Below are positions 33,376-41,733 of a stretch of DNA of 64,000 nucleotides, one piece after another; positions within the stretch are counted from its first letter, which is position 1; the number at the start of each line of letters is the position of its first letter. A program made the translations under genes and the position numbers. The notes beneath the pieces are model-generated. The model was not told the DNA's origin. It worked only from the letters and a program-made list of their open reading frames with translations, and did not search any database. Origin of the DNA: Haloferula luteola (GTDB lineage Bacteria; Verrucomicrobiota; Verrucomicrobiia; Verrucomicrobiales; Akkermansiaceae); assembly GCF_014201715.1 (NCBI RefSeq), contig NZ_JACHFD010000008.1:164137-228136 (forward strand), in the 5' to 3' direction.

Positions 33376-35958
33376 TTATTCGCTTTCGATCCGGAAGAAT
33401 CCTTCCGACGCGGATGCCTCCAGCAGGGGCACCAGCGCGGTGCCGTATCCTTGGGCATCCGTGGTGATGGAGAGCGCCGGGTCAAGGGGCTCAAAGGCCT
33501 CCAGAGTGGGTGAGTGGGTGACTTGGTAAGTCGTGGCGGGGGCTCCTTTGAACTCGATCACAAATTCACCCTGTTCGTTGAAGTTCGATGAGAGGACCTC
33601 GAGCGTGGTGATCACGATCGGAGGAGTTCCCGCCGTTTCCTCGTCTTCATTGGAGATGTTGTCACCATCGGGATCTCCATCCCCATCCTGCGCCGCGATG
33701 CTGCCAAAGTAGGTGATCTCCCACTGGTCATCGAGACGGTCATGATCCTCGTCCGCAGAGATCCCTGGCGTGGCGTGAAGCGAGGCGATCCTCTCTTCCG
33801 ATAGAGCTTCATTGTAGATTTGAATGTCATCCATCAAGCCGGCGAAGGCGTCTGTCGGGACCGCCCGACCTAGTCTTCCGACTTCAAAGCTGTTGAACAT
33901 CGGGAGAATCGTGGCGGCGATTGCCTGATTCTCCGCAACAGGTGAGCCATCGACAAACAGGCGCTGCGTGGTGGTCGCGAGGTCGATCGTCAGCGCGACG
34001 TGGTGCCATGCGTCGTCATTGACGAGAACTGGGTCGGTCGATGAAGTACTGAATAACTCGGAATTGTTGATGTTGCCGTTAGGACGAAGTCGGCCATTGA
34101 GGCTTCCGAAATTCACGCCTTCACCGACGATGCTCATGTCCACGTAGCTGTTGGCCAGTGCGGAATTCGAGGCGGAGATGGCGACATTTCTGCCGCTTGA
34201 GGTGTCGCTGGATTTGATCCAGGCGGTGATGGTGAGTGCCTGGGAAGCAGTGAGATCGGTTAGGAAAGTGGCGTTCCCCATGTCGACGATGCCGGTAGAA
34301 CTCGCATCGTTGTTGAACTGGTAGGCATTTCCGGCCACGCCTTGCATTCCGGTCACCACGTTGGAGCCGACCCGGCCATGACTGTCGCCGAGTTCATTCA
34401 TTGCCGTTTGGTCACCCACGCCTTCATCAAACTTGAAGTGAGCGATGAGTCCCCGAGCGACCACGGGAAATGAGCTTGGATCTGTGGGATCGGATCCGAA
34501 CCTGAACTCGGAGAAATCACCAAAGCCATCGGAGTCGCTGTCGGCGAGGTTGGGGTCGGTGCCGGGAGTCTCATTAGGGGAGTAGTTGAGGTCCGGGTTC
34601 TCGTCGCCATCGAGGATACCATCTCCGTCCGAGTCTGGATTGTTGGGCTGAGTTCCGGTGAATTCCACTCCGCCCCAGGTTCCAATGCGGTCCTCCTGAG
34701 CGTCCGTGTATCCGTCATCATCGGAGTCCGGATCATGAGGATCGGTGCTGTCATTCCCATCGTTGTATTCTTCCCAATTGAGAAGCTCGTCATCGTCGGG
34801 ATCTCCAAAGCCCCCGTCGTCCCCGATGTCGCTGATGGGATTCAGGCTGTTTTGGATTTCCCACAGATCCGGCAACATGTCTGAATCGCTATCGGCTTCA
34901 TTCGGATTGGTTCCATAGGATTGAACCTCATCGCCGTCGCTCAGTCCGTCGTCGTCGGAGTCGGGATCGAGAGGATTTGTCAGAGGGGCGAGGTTAAGTT
35001 CCTCGCCATCGGTTCTGCCGTCGTTGTCAGTATCGGCGAGGACGGGATGGGTTCCGGCCGCTTGCTCCTGGAGGTTGGTCGCACCATCTGCATCCGGGCC
35101 AATGTCATTGCCGGAGTAGGCGTTGATATCTCCGAAGTAGAGGATCTCCCATGCGTCGGAGAGGCCATCTCCATCCGTGTCGTCAGCAGAAAAGCTCGAA
35201 CCAGGGTGGGCAAAGAGAAAGGCTATTTGCTCTGCGGACAGGGCATTGTCGTACACCTGCACATCGTCCACGAGGCCCTCATAGCCATCGACGGGGGAAG
35301 ACCGTCCGAGGCGGCCAATTTCAAAACGGTTGAGGATGGGGAAATCTCCCGACGAGCCGGGGACGAGAGTGCCGGTGGCTCGTTCGATGCCATCGACGTA
35401 GAGGGTGAGCGTCTGGGTGCTCGCGTTTGCCGTCATCGCGATATGGTGCCATGTGCCGTCCACCACGACGCCCTCAGCACCGCCCAGATAGCTGGTGGCA
35501 CCGGCGGTGTTGGTATCGACGCGGTGCCGCATGTAGGCCTGGCCGGGTGGAGTCGTCGCGTCGATGGCGGTCCCGAGATCGATGTAGCTATTGCTATCCG
35601 TGCTGTCTCCAGCAAACACGACCACGTTGCGTCCGCCTGCGACTTCATTGCTGTTGACCCAAACGGATAGGGTGTATTGGCCGCTGGTGGTGATGGCCGG
35701 AAGGAAGCTGGCATCGTCCATGTCCACGATGTCTGCCTGCGTGACCGCCCCGGTGAACTGATAGGCGTTTCCTGAGATGCCGGGGACTCCGGTGGTCACG
35801 TTGGTCCCGATCAGGCCATCGGTATTTCCGGCTACCGCATTCACGGCGGTGGTGGCCCCGGAATCCTCATCGAATTGATAATGGGCGATCAGGGAGGCGT
35901 GGCATTCGAGTGCCGTGCAGAGAGCGGCGGTGATCCAAAAAAAATGGGTTGAGTTCAT
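33376..35958 (-). CDS. Secreted double-LamG protein with TSP3 repeats
   Basis: 860 residues from the ATG at 35958, with a signal peptide (MNSTHFFWITAALCTALECHA). LamG 1 covers about 22-255. About seven thrombospondin type 3-like Ca-binding repeats follow at 260-505 (DTDGDGLSD, DSDDDGLSD, DSDSDMLPD, DSDGDGILD and others). A second, more divergent LamG lies at about 515-745, then another TSP3 unit, then a C-terminal Ig-like module ending GFFRIESE. Probably an extracellular carbohydrate-binding or adhesion protein. LamG 1 is nearly identical in plan to the PEP-CTERM protein encoded directly upstream, indicating local duplication. Confidence 0.85.
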   Translation of the reverse strand: MNSTHFFWITAALCTALECHASLIAHYQFDEDSGATTAVNAVAGNTDGLIGTNVTTGVPGISGNAYQFTGAVTQADIVDMDDASFLPAITTSGQYTLSVWVNSNEVAGGRNVVVFAGDSTDSNSYIDLGTAIDATTPPGQAYMRHRVDTNTAGATSYLGGAEGVVVDGTWHHIAMTANASTQTLTLYVDGIERATGTLVPGSSGDFPILNRFEIGRLGRSSPVDGYEGLVDDVQVYDNALSAEQIAFLFAHPGSSFSADDTDGDGLSDAWEILYFGDINAYSGNDIGPDADGATNLQEQAAGTHPVLADTDNDGRTDGEELNLAPLTNPLDPDSDDDGLSDGDEVQSYGTNPNEADSDSDMLPDLWEIQNSLNPISDIGDDGGFGDPDDDELLNWEEYNDGNDSTDPHDPDSDDDGYTDAQEDRIGTWGGVEFTGTQPNNPDSDGDGILDGDENPDLNYSPNETPGTDPNLADSDSDGFGDFSEFRFGSDPTDPSSFPVVARGLIAHFKFDEGVGDQTAMNELGDSHGRVGSNVVTGMQGVAGNAYQFNNDASSTGIVDMGNATFLTDLTASQALTITAWIKSSDTSSGRNVAISASNSALANSYVDMSIVGEGVNFGSLNGRLRPNGNINNSELFSTSSTDPVLVNDDAWHHVALTIDLATTTQRLFVDGSPVAENQAIAATILPMFNSFEVGRLGRAVPTDAFAGLMDDIQIYNEALSEERIASLHATPGISADEDHDRLDDQWEITYFGSIAAQDGDGDPDGDNISNEDEETAGTPPIVITTLEVLSSNFNEQGEFVIEFKGAPATTYQVTHSPTLEAFEPLDPALSITTDAQGYGTALVPLLEASASEGFFRIESE

Positions 35959-36070
35959 GGAATGGGTTTCAAAGTAAAATGAGGCCCTCGAGACCCCGCG
36001 CCTGCACCCACGCTCGGAGCAAAGGGCTACGAGGTAGGTCGATGGATGCGCGGGACTCCAGTGGGATCGA

Positions 36071-36904
36071 TCAGGCACGCTGGCGGCGAATCAGCCCGAA
36101 GGCTCCAAGTCCAATGAGGGCCAGGGCACTTGGCTCGGGAACGGCTTGGCCCGGATTCGCGAATAGAAAGGCAATGTCACCCGCTGAAAGGGCTTCGTCA
36201 TAGATTTGGACATCGTCCACGAGTCCCTCGTATCCGTCTGTCGGAGAGGAACGTCCGAGGCGTCCGATCTCAAAGTTGTTGAGGACCGGAAAATCGCCGG
36301 AAGAACCCGGAACGATCGGACCGCTAGCTCGGAAGATTCCGTCGACGTAGAGGCTGATCGTCAGCGTCGTGGTATCTGCGGTCATCGCAAGGTGATGCCA
36401 ACTTCCATCGACGACCACCCCGTCGGAGCCTCCGAAGAAGCTATTGGCTCCGGTTCCATTGGTGTCCACGCGGTGGCGCATGTAAGCTTGTCCGGGTGGA
36501 GTAAGCCCATCGATGGCAGTTCCTAAGTCGATGTAACTGTTGCTGTCGGTGTTGTCGCCGATGAAGACCACAACGTTTCTCCCTCCTGCGGCTTCGGAGG
36601 AGTTGATCCAGGTGGAGAGAGTGTATTGTCCACTTGTGGTGATGGCGGGAAGGAATGAGGCGCTCCCCATATCAACAATGTTGTCCTGCGCCGTTCCTCC
36701 GGTGAATCGGTAGGCATTCCCTGAGATCCCGGCCTCTCCGGTGGTCACCAAGGTTCCCACGGATCCAGCGGTGGAGCCGTCCACTTCGTTGGTTGCCGTG
36801 GTGGCCCCTGCACTTTCGTCAAAGGTATAGTGGGCGATCAGGGCCGCGTGGCCCGACAGGGAGAAGGCGAGGAGACTGGATGCGGCGAGAGTTCTCAAGT
36901 TCAT
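36071..36904 (-). CDS. LamG-domain PEP-CTERM protein
   Basis: 277 residues. The ATG at 36904 gives a signal peptide (MNLRTLAASSLLAFSLSGHA). One LamG domain (about 22-250; NVVVFIGDNTDSNSYIDLG, SWHHLAMTAD, FEIGRLGRSSPTDGYEGLVDD). The C-terminus is a classic PEP-CTERM sorting signal: VPEPSALALIGLGAFGLIRRQRA, split here as PEPSA, hydrophobic helix and RRQR. Exosortase is expected to process it and tether the protein to the cell surface. The exosortase gene is not in the window. It shares most of its LamG sequence with the next gene downstream (33376-35958). The two are 112 bp apart and may be co-transcribed. Confidence 0.92.
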   Translation of the reverse strand: MNLRTLAASSLLAFSLSGHAALIAHYTFDESAGATTATNEVDGSTAGSVGTLVTTGEAGISGNAYRFTGGTAQDNIVDMGSASFLPAITTSGQYTLSTWINSSEAAGGRNVVVFIGDNTDSNSYIDLGTAIDGLTPPGQAYMRHRVDTNGTGANSFFGGSDGVVVDGSWHHLAMTADTTTLTISLYVDGIFRASGPIVPGSSGDFPVLNNFEIGRLGRSSPTDGYEGLVDDVQIYDEALSAGDIAFLFANPGQAVPEPSALALIGLGAFGLIRRQRA

Positions 36905-37003
36905 GGGTTGGGGTCTTTTCTGGTTTGAGCGGGACGTCCATCCGCCCGCAAAGGGGAAGACGGATTCCTTCACCAGACCCCGACGTACTTTTTTGAGTTC
37001 TTC

Positions 37004-37022
37004 GGATTTCCGCGGGAAATCC
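37004..37022. repeat. Perfect 8-bp inverted repeat between kinase and LamG genes
   Basis: GGATTTCC, 3-nt spacer, GGAAATCC, ending just past the kinase stop codon. There is no T run on either side, so it is not a typical intrinsic terminator. It could be an operator or a Rho-assisted stop. Confidence 0.4.
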
Positions 37023-37023
37023 C

Positions 37024-39210
37024 TCAGCTTCCTGAGTTTGCGGATAGCCGCTCAGCCTCCTCCAAGAGGATCAATACCGCATGTTGATTGTACCACAGGG
37101 TGCCGTCAGAATTCAGCAATTGAAAGGGCTGTCCTATCCAGCCATCCACTTCGTGGCGAAGCTCCGCGAGAGGTTCGACAATCTCTCTTTGAGCGCCAGA
37201 TCGGAGCCCGGCCATGGCGATGAGGAGTTGATTGGAAACTTTGCGGGGGTCGCTATTGGAGGCCAGCTCAAGACTGATTTTTGCGCGTTCTGCTGTGGAC
37301 TCGTATCGTCCCATCCGGTAGTCGAACAAGGCGAGGGAGAATTGCTGCCACGCCCTGAGATGGGCGCTTTTCTCCTCACGTGCCAGGGAGTCTCGAATGA
37401 CTTCGGAAAGAGGGGCCAAGCGCTCAAGAGTCGGGAGATCGGCAGGTCGAAGGAGCGTTGCTTTGAGAATGTGTTCGGCAACAACGGGATTGGCAGAGTC
37501 GGCGAAGCGGTCGATGGCTTGGCGTCGGAGCTCATCGTATTTTCCGGTTTCACCCCATTCGCAAACAGCTGTGGCGACGGACAGGAAGTCGAAGGAGATG
37601 GCTTGGGAGTCTGACTTGTCGACGTTGGTCAGGACTTTCCCCAGCGCCTGAAAGCGCTCGGCGGCGGGCTGCCAATTTCCCTCTGTGAGATTCCAGTTGG
37701 CCACCGTCATGAAGGTGTGAGCGGCCTCCAGCGAATGGGGGATTCGCTCGGTCGGCAGGTCATCAAGTAAGCGATCCGCCTCTCCCTTTTCCCCGTAGCG
37801 GAGGAGCACGGCTGCCTGCCGGACCAGGTCAGCCACCCGGGCGTCCTCGCGAAGTCGGATTTCGTTGGCCGTGGCTTTCTCGGCCATGACTCGCAATCGG
37901 GCCTGCTCGTGTCGGGCATTCCGTTCCCGGATCAGCATCCACGTCGACGTTCCGAAACCGCCTACGAGTGCAAAAAGGGAGATGCCAGCTGCGATGAAGC
38001 CCCCGCGATTCCTGCGGATCATCTTGTTCCACAAATACCAGCGACTGGGTGGCCGGGCGATCACCGGTTGGCCGTGCAAGTATCGTTCGACATCCAGTGC
38101 CAGACCATGGGCGGTGCCGTATCTTCGCTGGCGGTCCTTTTCGAGGGCCCTCATCACAATCCAGTCAAGATCCCGGGCGAGGAGCGAGGGAAGTCTTTGT
38201 GGATCTGCCGAACGCCTTGAGGCAATGCACGAGAGGTCGCTTCCCGGTACCGCTTTCAATCGTGTCGAAGGAGGTTCGATTTGTCCCGTCGCGAGCATCT
38301 CGCGGATCTTCAAATCGCCGAGTTCATCGCTTGAGTCGATCCGCAGGGGAGGGCTGCCGGTGAGCAGTTCGTAGAGGAGAATGCCAAGGCTGTAGATGTC
38401 GCTCCGTGTATCGATATCCGGACTGCCTTCGGCCTGCTCGGGGCTCATGTAGGCGGGTGTTCCCACGATTCGACCGGACAGGGTCGCGGTGCCGTCGTGG
38501 GCGCGGCGACCTTCACCCACTTTGGCGATACCGAAGTCGATGACCTTGGGAACCGAGCGACCCTCGTGTTCTCGCACCAAGATGTTCGAAGGTTTGATGT
38601 CGCGGTGGATGACCCCTTTTTGGTGGGCGTGCTGAATCGCTTCGCAGACTAGAATGAAAAGAGAAAGGCGCTGATCGAGGTCGAGTTTCCGGCGGTCACA
38701 GTAGTCCGTGATTTTCTCGCCGTCTGCGAGTTCCATCACGAAGTAAGGGCGGCCGCTCGCTGTGGCTCCTGCGTCGAAAACGCGGGCGATGTTCGGGTGG
38801 TCCATCAGCGCAAGCGTCTGTCTCTCGATCTCGAAGCGTGCAATCACGCTCTCAGTATCCATTCCGAGACGGATGATTTTGAGGGCCACTTGGCGGCACA
38901 CCGGCTCGCGTTGTTCGGCAAGGTACACGACACCGCAACCGCCTTCCCCGATGCGCTCGATGAGGCGATAGCGACCGATGTCGGTGCCGAGTCTTTCTTC
39001 CTCTCGACTTGAGGGTGGGCGGGGGTTTAGGGAAGCCTCGGGGCGTTGGAAAAATGACTCGGCTTCGTCCCTTACCTCCAACATTTCTTCCAGCAATCGG
39101 CGCAATGCGGGGTCGTCCTTGCAGGCGTGATCGAGGAAGGCGCGCCTTTCGTCTTCGTCTTCGAGGCCGCAGGCGGCGGCGAAAAGAAGTCTCTCAATGG
39201 AAGGGCTCAC
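37024..39210 (-). CDS. Membrane Ser/Thr protein kinase (PknB-like)
   Basis: 728 residues. After an N-terminal helical segment (1-70) the kinase domain spans about 78-380: Gly loop GEGGCG (88-93), Lys111 in VALKII, HRDIKPSN (202-209), DFG (225-227), SPEQ (256-259). A single transmembrane helix lies at about 404-426. The external part (430-728) is helical with TPR-like character and no recognisable sensor domain. All catalytic residues are present. Its start overlaps the stop of an ECF sigma gene by ATGA. Such ECF-kinase pairs are common in planctomycetes and Verrucomicrobia and are thought to form a phosphorylation-controlled transcription switch. Inner membrane. Confidence 0.93.
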   Translation of the reverse strand: MSPSIERLLFAAACGLEDEDERRAFLDHACKDDPALRRLLEEMLEVRDEAESFFQRPEASLNPRPPSSREEERLGTDIGRYRLIERIGEGGCGVVYLAEQREPVCRQVALKIIRLGMDTESVIARFEIERQTLALMDHPNIARVFDAGATASGRPYFVMELADGEKITDYCDRRKLDLDQRLSLFILVCEAIQHAHQKGVIHRDIKPSNILVREHEGRSVPKVIDFGIAKVGEGRRAHDGTATLSGRIVGTPAYMSPEQAEGSPDIDTRSDIYSLGILLYELLTGSPPLRIDSSDELGDLKIREMLATGQIEPPSTRLKAVPGSDLSCIASRRSADPQRLPSLLARDLDWIVMRALEKDRQRRYGTAHGLALDVERYLHGQPVIARPPSRWYLWNKMIRRNRGGFIAAGISLFALVGGFGTSTWMLIRERNARHEQARLRVMAEKATANEIRLREDARVADLVRQAAVLLRYGEKGEADRLLDDLPTERIPHSLEAAHTFMTVANWNLTEGNWQPAAERFQALGKVLTNVDKSDSQAISFDFLSVATAVCEWGETGKYDELRRQAIDRFADSANPVVAEHILKATLLRPADLPTLERLAPLSEVIRDSLAREEKSAHLRAWQQFSLALFDYRMGRYESTAERAKISLELASNSDPRKVSNQLLIAMAGLRSGAQREIVEPLAELRHEVDGWIGQPFQLLNSDGTLWYNQHAVLILLEEAERLSANSGS

Positions 39211-39779
39211 ACCGATTTCATTTCCTCACGGATGAGTCGGAAAAGACGGGCTTTCGCAAACGCCCACTGCCTTTCGATCGTTCGTTCGGTGACGCCGTCC
39301 ATCGATGCGAGCTCGTGATTCGTCAGACCTCCAAAAAACTTCAGGGTGATCACGCGTGCGCTCTCAGGATCTTCGACTTCCAACCGATGGAGGAGTTCGT
39401 CGACCATCAATACCCGCTCGTCCGGGGAGGCTTCTGCGATTTCGAAATCGTGAGTATCGAGAGAGATTCGCTCAAGATCGGAGCCGCGTTTGGTGGCCAT
39501 TTTGGCGCGAGCCCTATCGACCAAAATGTGGCGCATTGCCTTGGCCGCAGTGCAGAAGAACTGAGAGCGATCGCACCAGATGCGTTCGTTTCCGGTGCTG
39601 AGTTTGATCCAAGCTTCGTGGACCAGAGCGGTTGCCTGGAGCGTCCCCTGCAGCGCTCGCTTCGACATGATTTTTCGGGCGAAGTTCCGTAGCTCATCGT
39701 AGACCAGAGGAAGCAACTCCTCTGGGGGAATGCTTCCGCTGCCGCTAGAGGTCCTCAAGATGCGTTCCAGTTGGTCCAA
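39207..39779 (-). CDS. ECF sigma factor, kinase-linked type (TIGR02999-like)
   Basis: About 190 residues. The start is unclear: no ATG is available, and TTG at 39779 (LDQLERILRTS) places the protein at family length. The frame stays open upstream into the xylulokinase gene, but that stretch is not protein-like. Region 2: LLPLVYDELRNFARKIM, ATALVHEAWIKL and FFCTAAKAMRHILVDRARAK, the pattern of the acidobacterial/planctomycete ECF group. Region 4: ARVITLKFFGGLTNHELASMDGVTERTIERQWAFAKARL, with an HTH. Directly coupled to the Ser/Thr kinase. Likely activated through it and possibly directed at the nearby LamG genes; both points are inference. Confidence 0.85.
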   Translation of the reverse strand: MDQLERILRTSSGSGSIPPEELLPLVYDELRNFARKIMSKRALQGTLQATALVHEAWIKLSTGNERIWCDRSQFFCTAAKAMRHILVDRARAKMATKRGSDLERISLDTHDFEIAEASPDERVLMVDELLHRLEVEDPESARVITLKFFGGLTNHELASMDGVTERTIERQWAFAKARLFRLIREEMKSV

Positions 39780-40038
39780 AGGACGGATGGGTTTGGGGTT
39801 TTGGGTTGGGGTGAAGGGGCTGGAACCGCCATTTTCGACGATTCGGGTTGGGGGTTTATCAACTGCTTGATGTCCCGTGAAGTGGATAGTTTTCGCTTGT
39901 TTTTGATCCGCGCTGCAGAAATCTCTGCTGCCGCTCAAGACTCCGTGGCGGAAGGGGCGGGGCGAGGAAATCGGAGAGAACGGCCGATAAGGTTTTGCCG
40001 GGAGGGGCCCCAGACCGGGAAGGTTCACGGGCGCCCAC

Positions 40039-41592
40039 CTACGGCCTCGCTTCGACTCCGAGTTGCAGGAGATCCTGATACCGACGAAGGGCATCTTGAT
40101 AGACAGGAGCGAGGGCGGGGTCGGGCTGAAGTTGGGAGCCTGTGGCCGGTTGACAGAAAGTGGCGGTGAGTTCCGCGAGATCTTCTCCACAGGCCGAGGC
40201 CGCTCGGAGGGCGGCTCCCAACGCGGCTCCGTTGGCGACGGCAAAGCGTTCGACCGGTGCCTGAAAGATGTTGGCAATGAGCTGGGCGATCCCGTCATTC
40301 TGGGATGCTCCTCCAGTCAATCGAATGAGAGAGGGTGATTCGCCGAGCCATTGGGAGTGGAGGCGCATGTTCAGGAATTGCCCTTCGAGGAGGGCGCGGA
40401 CCTGCACCGGGGCAGGGGCGTCGGCAGAGAAATTCCGAACGGGTCCCTCGAAATCCCGTCGGGGTGTGATTTCCGGACCAAAGAATGGGAGGAGAACCTG
40501 GCCGTGATTGCCGGCAGGAGTTTGGGCGAGGCCCGCGGAATCGAAATCGGCCCAATCGAGGCCCAGTTGGTCGCGTAAGGCCTCCCGTGCAAGGGAGCCA
40601 TTTCGGAAACAGATCAGGGACATGAATCCACCGGCTGGATTGCCGAAAACATGGCCGAAGCCTTGGGGATCTGTGACGGGCTCTGCCATGGCAGCGAAAA
40701 AGGTATCACTGGTGCCCAAGGAGATCACAAAAGTGCCGGGCTGAGTCGCGCCCATGCCGACGAGGGATGACGGATTGTCTCCCGTCGAGAGCACGATCTC
40801 ACAAAACTCAGGGAAACCGAATTTAGCGGCAAAATAGGGACTGATGGGGCCGGCAAGAGTTGCCGATGCTGCGGGAAGTGGCAATTTCGACCGCAGGCCC
40901 GGGGCGGTGGCTTCGAGGAGATCGTCGTCCCAGTCCAAGCGATGGAGGTTGAGAAGGTTCATCCCGGCCCCGTCGCCATGGTCAATGGGGATATCCTTGC
41001 CTGCGAGGAGGGAGCCGATGAATGACGACACGAGGTGGATGATGGCCGTGCGGTCGTAGGCAGCTGGGTCGTTTTGATAAAATCGGCGGATTTGAGGTCC
41101 GGTGAAACGCTCGATGGCGACGGAGCCGGAACGGCGGCAAACCTCGTCGTTCCCACCGAGGGCGAGGGCGATTTGCTGACATTGGGCGGAAGTGGATGTG
41201 TCCATCCAAATCGGCGAGGTGGCGCGCGTGAGCGCTGGAGCGATTTGCTCAGGAAGCGACCGGGCGGGGTCGAGCTGAGCGAGGCGTTCGTAGAACGTTT
41301 CGTCGAGATAGACGGAGCCATGTTGCTGCCCGGACGAAGCGATGGCCGAGACTTGAGAGAGGTCAAAGGTTTCGGCGACGCGGGAAAGAAGGAGATCAAG
41401 GGCTTCCATCCACATGCGGGGATCGGCATGAACTTCGCCATTTTTCCCCCCGGGCAAGAATCCGCTGGGACTTTGGTAGGAGGGGAGGTCCTTGCCGAAA
41501 TTGACCGACTGCTCGTGAACGATGGTCCCTAAGGTTGGGTCAATGATGAGGGCAGAGAGGGATTGGGTGGAAGAATCGAGCCCGAGAAACAT
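40039..41592 (-). CDS. xylB: Xylulokinase-like FGGY sugar kinase
   Basis: 517 residues. It probably phosphorylates D-xylulose with ATP, feeding the pentose phosphate pathway in the cytosol. Motifs: N-terminal DSSTQSLSALIID (6-18); SSGQQHGSVYLD (about 86-97) and IWMDTST (about 133) in the sugar site; GDNPSSLVGMG (about 264-274); ISLGTSDTFF; and the C-terminal ATP site LTGGASQNDGIAQLIANIF (about 429-447). The length and the GQQHG motif favour xylulokinase over glycerol or gluconate kinase. No xylose isomerase or transporter is adjacent, so the sugar is inferred from sequence only. Confidence 0.85.
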   Translation of the reverse strand: MFLGLDSSTQSLSALIIDPTLGTIVHEQSVNFGKDLPSYQSPSGFLPGGKNGEVHADPRMWMEALDLLLSRVAETFDLSQVSAIASSGQQHGSVYLDETFYERLAQLDPARSLPEQIAPALTRATSPIWMDTSTSAQCQQIALALGGNDEVCRRSGSVAIERFTGPQIRRFYQNDPAAYDRTAIIHLVSSFIGSLLAGKDIPIDHGDGAGMNLLNLHRLDWDDDLLEATAPGLRSKLPLPAASATLAGPISPYFAAKFGFPEFCEIVLSTGDNPSSLVGMGATQPGTFVISLGTSDTFFAAMAEPVTDPQGFGHVFGNPAGGFMSLICFRNGSLAREALRDQLGLDWADFDSAGLAQTPAGNHGQVLLPFFGPEITPRRDFEGPVRNFSADAPAPVQVRALLEGQFLNMRLHSQWLGESPSLIRLTGGASQNDGIAQLIANIFQAPVERFAVANGAALGAALRAASACGEDLAELTATFCQPATGSQLQPDPALAPVYQDALRRYQDLLQLGVEARP

Positions 41593-41655
41593 GGAACGGA
41601 ACTAAGCAGAGCGGATGGGTAGGGAGCCAGCGGGAAAAAGCCAGAAGTCCTTGAA

Positions 41656-41704
41656 GAAAAAAAGACCGCCGGGCTCAGGGTGGGGGACCCATGAGACCGG
41701 CGGC
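41656..41704 (-). terminator. Rho-independent terminator of the solenoid-LRR operon
   Basis: Stem CCGCCGG/CCGGCGG (41666-41672 with 41697-41703) with an inner short pairing (TCA..GGGT with ACCC..TGA). On the minus strand a T run (A's at 41656-41663) follows. It lies 30 bp past the stop at 41734. Confidence 0.8.
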
Positions 41705-41733
41705 CATGCCATGTTTGGGGGGGCTTCGGGAAA

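Noticed and set aside
37004..37022. Inverted repeat after the kinase gene as a Rho-independent terminator
   Set aside because: The minus-strand transcript has an A-rich, not U-rich, sequence after the stem, so it was kept only as an inverted repeat.
39780..40298. N-terminal extension of the ECF sigma factor reaching into xylB
   Set aside because: It would overlap the xylulokinase gene in another frame and has a non-protein-like Pro/Ser/Arg composition.
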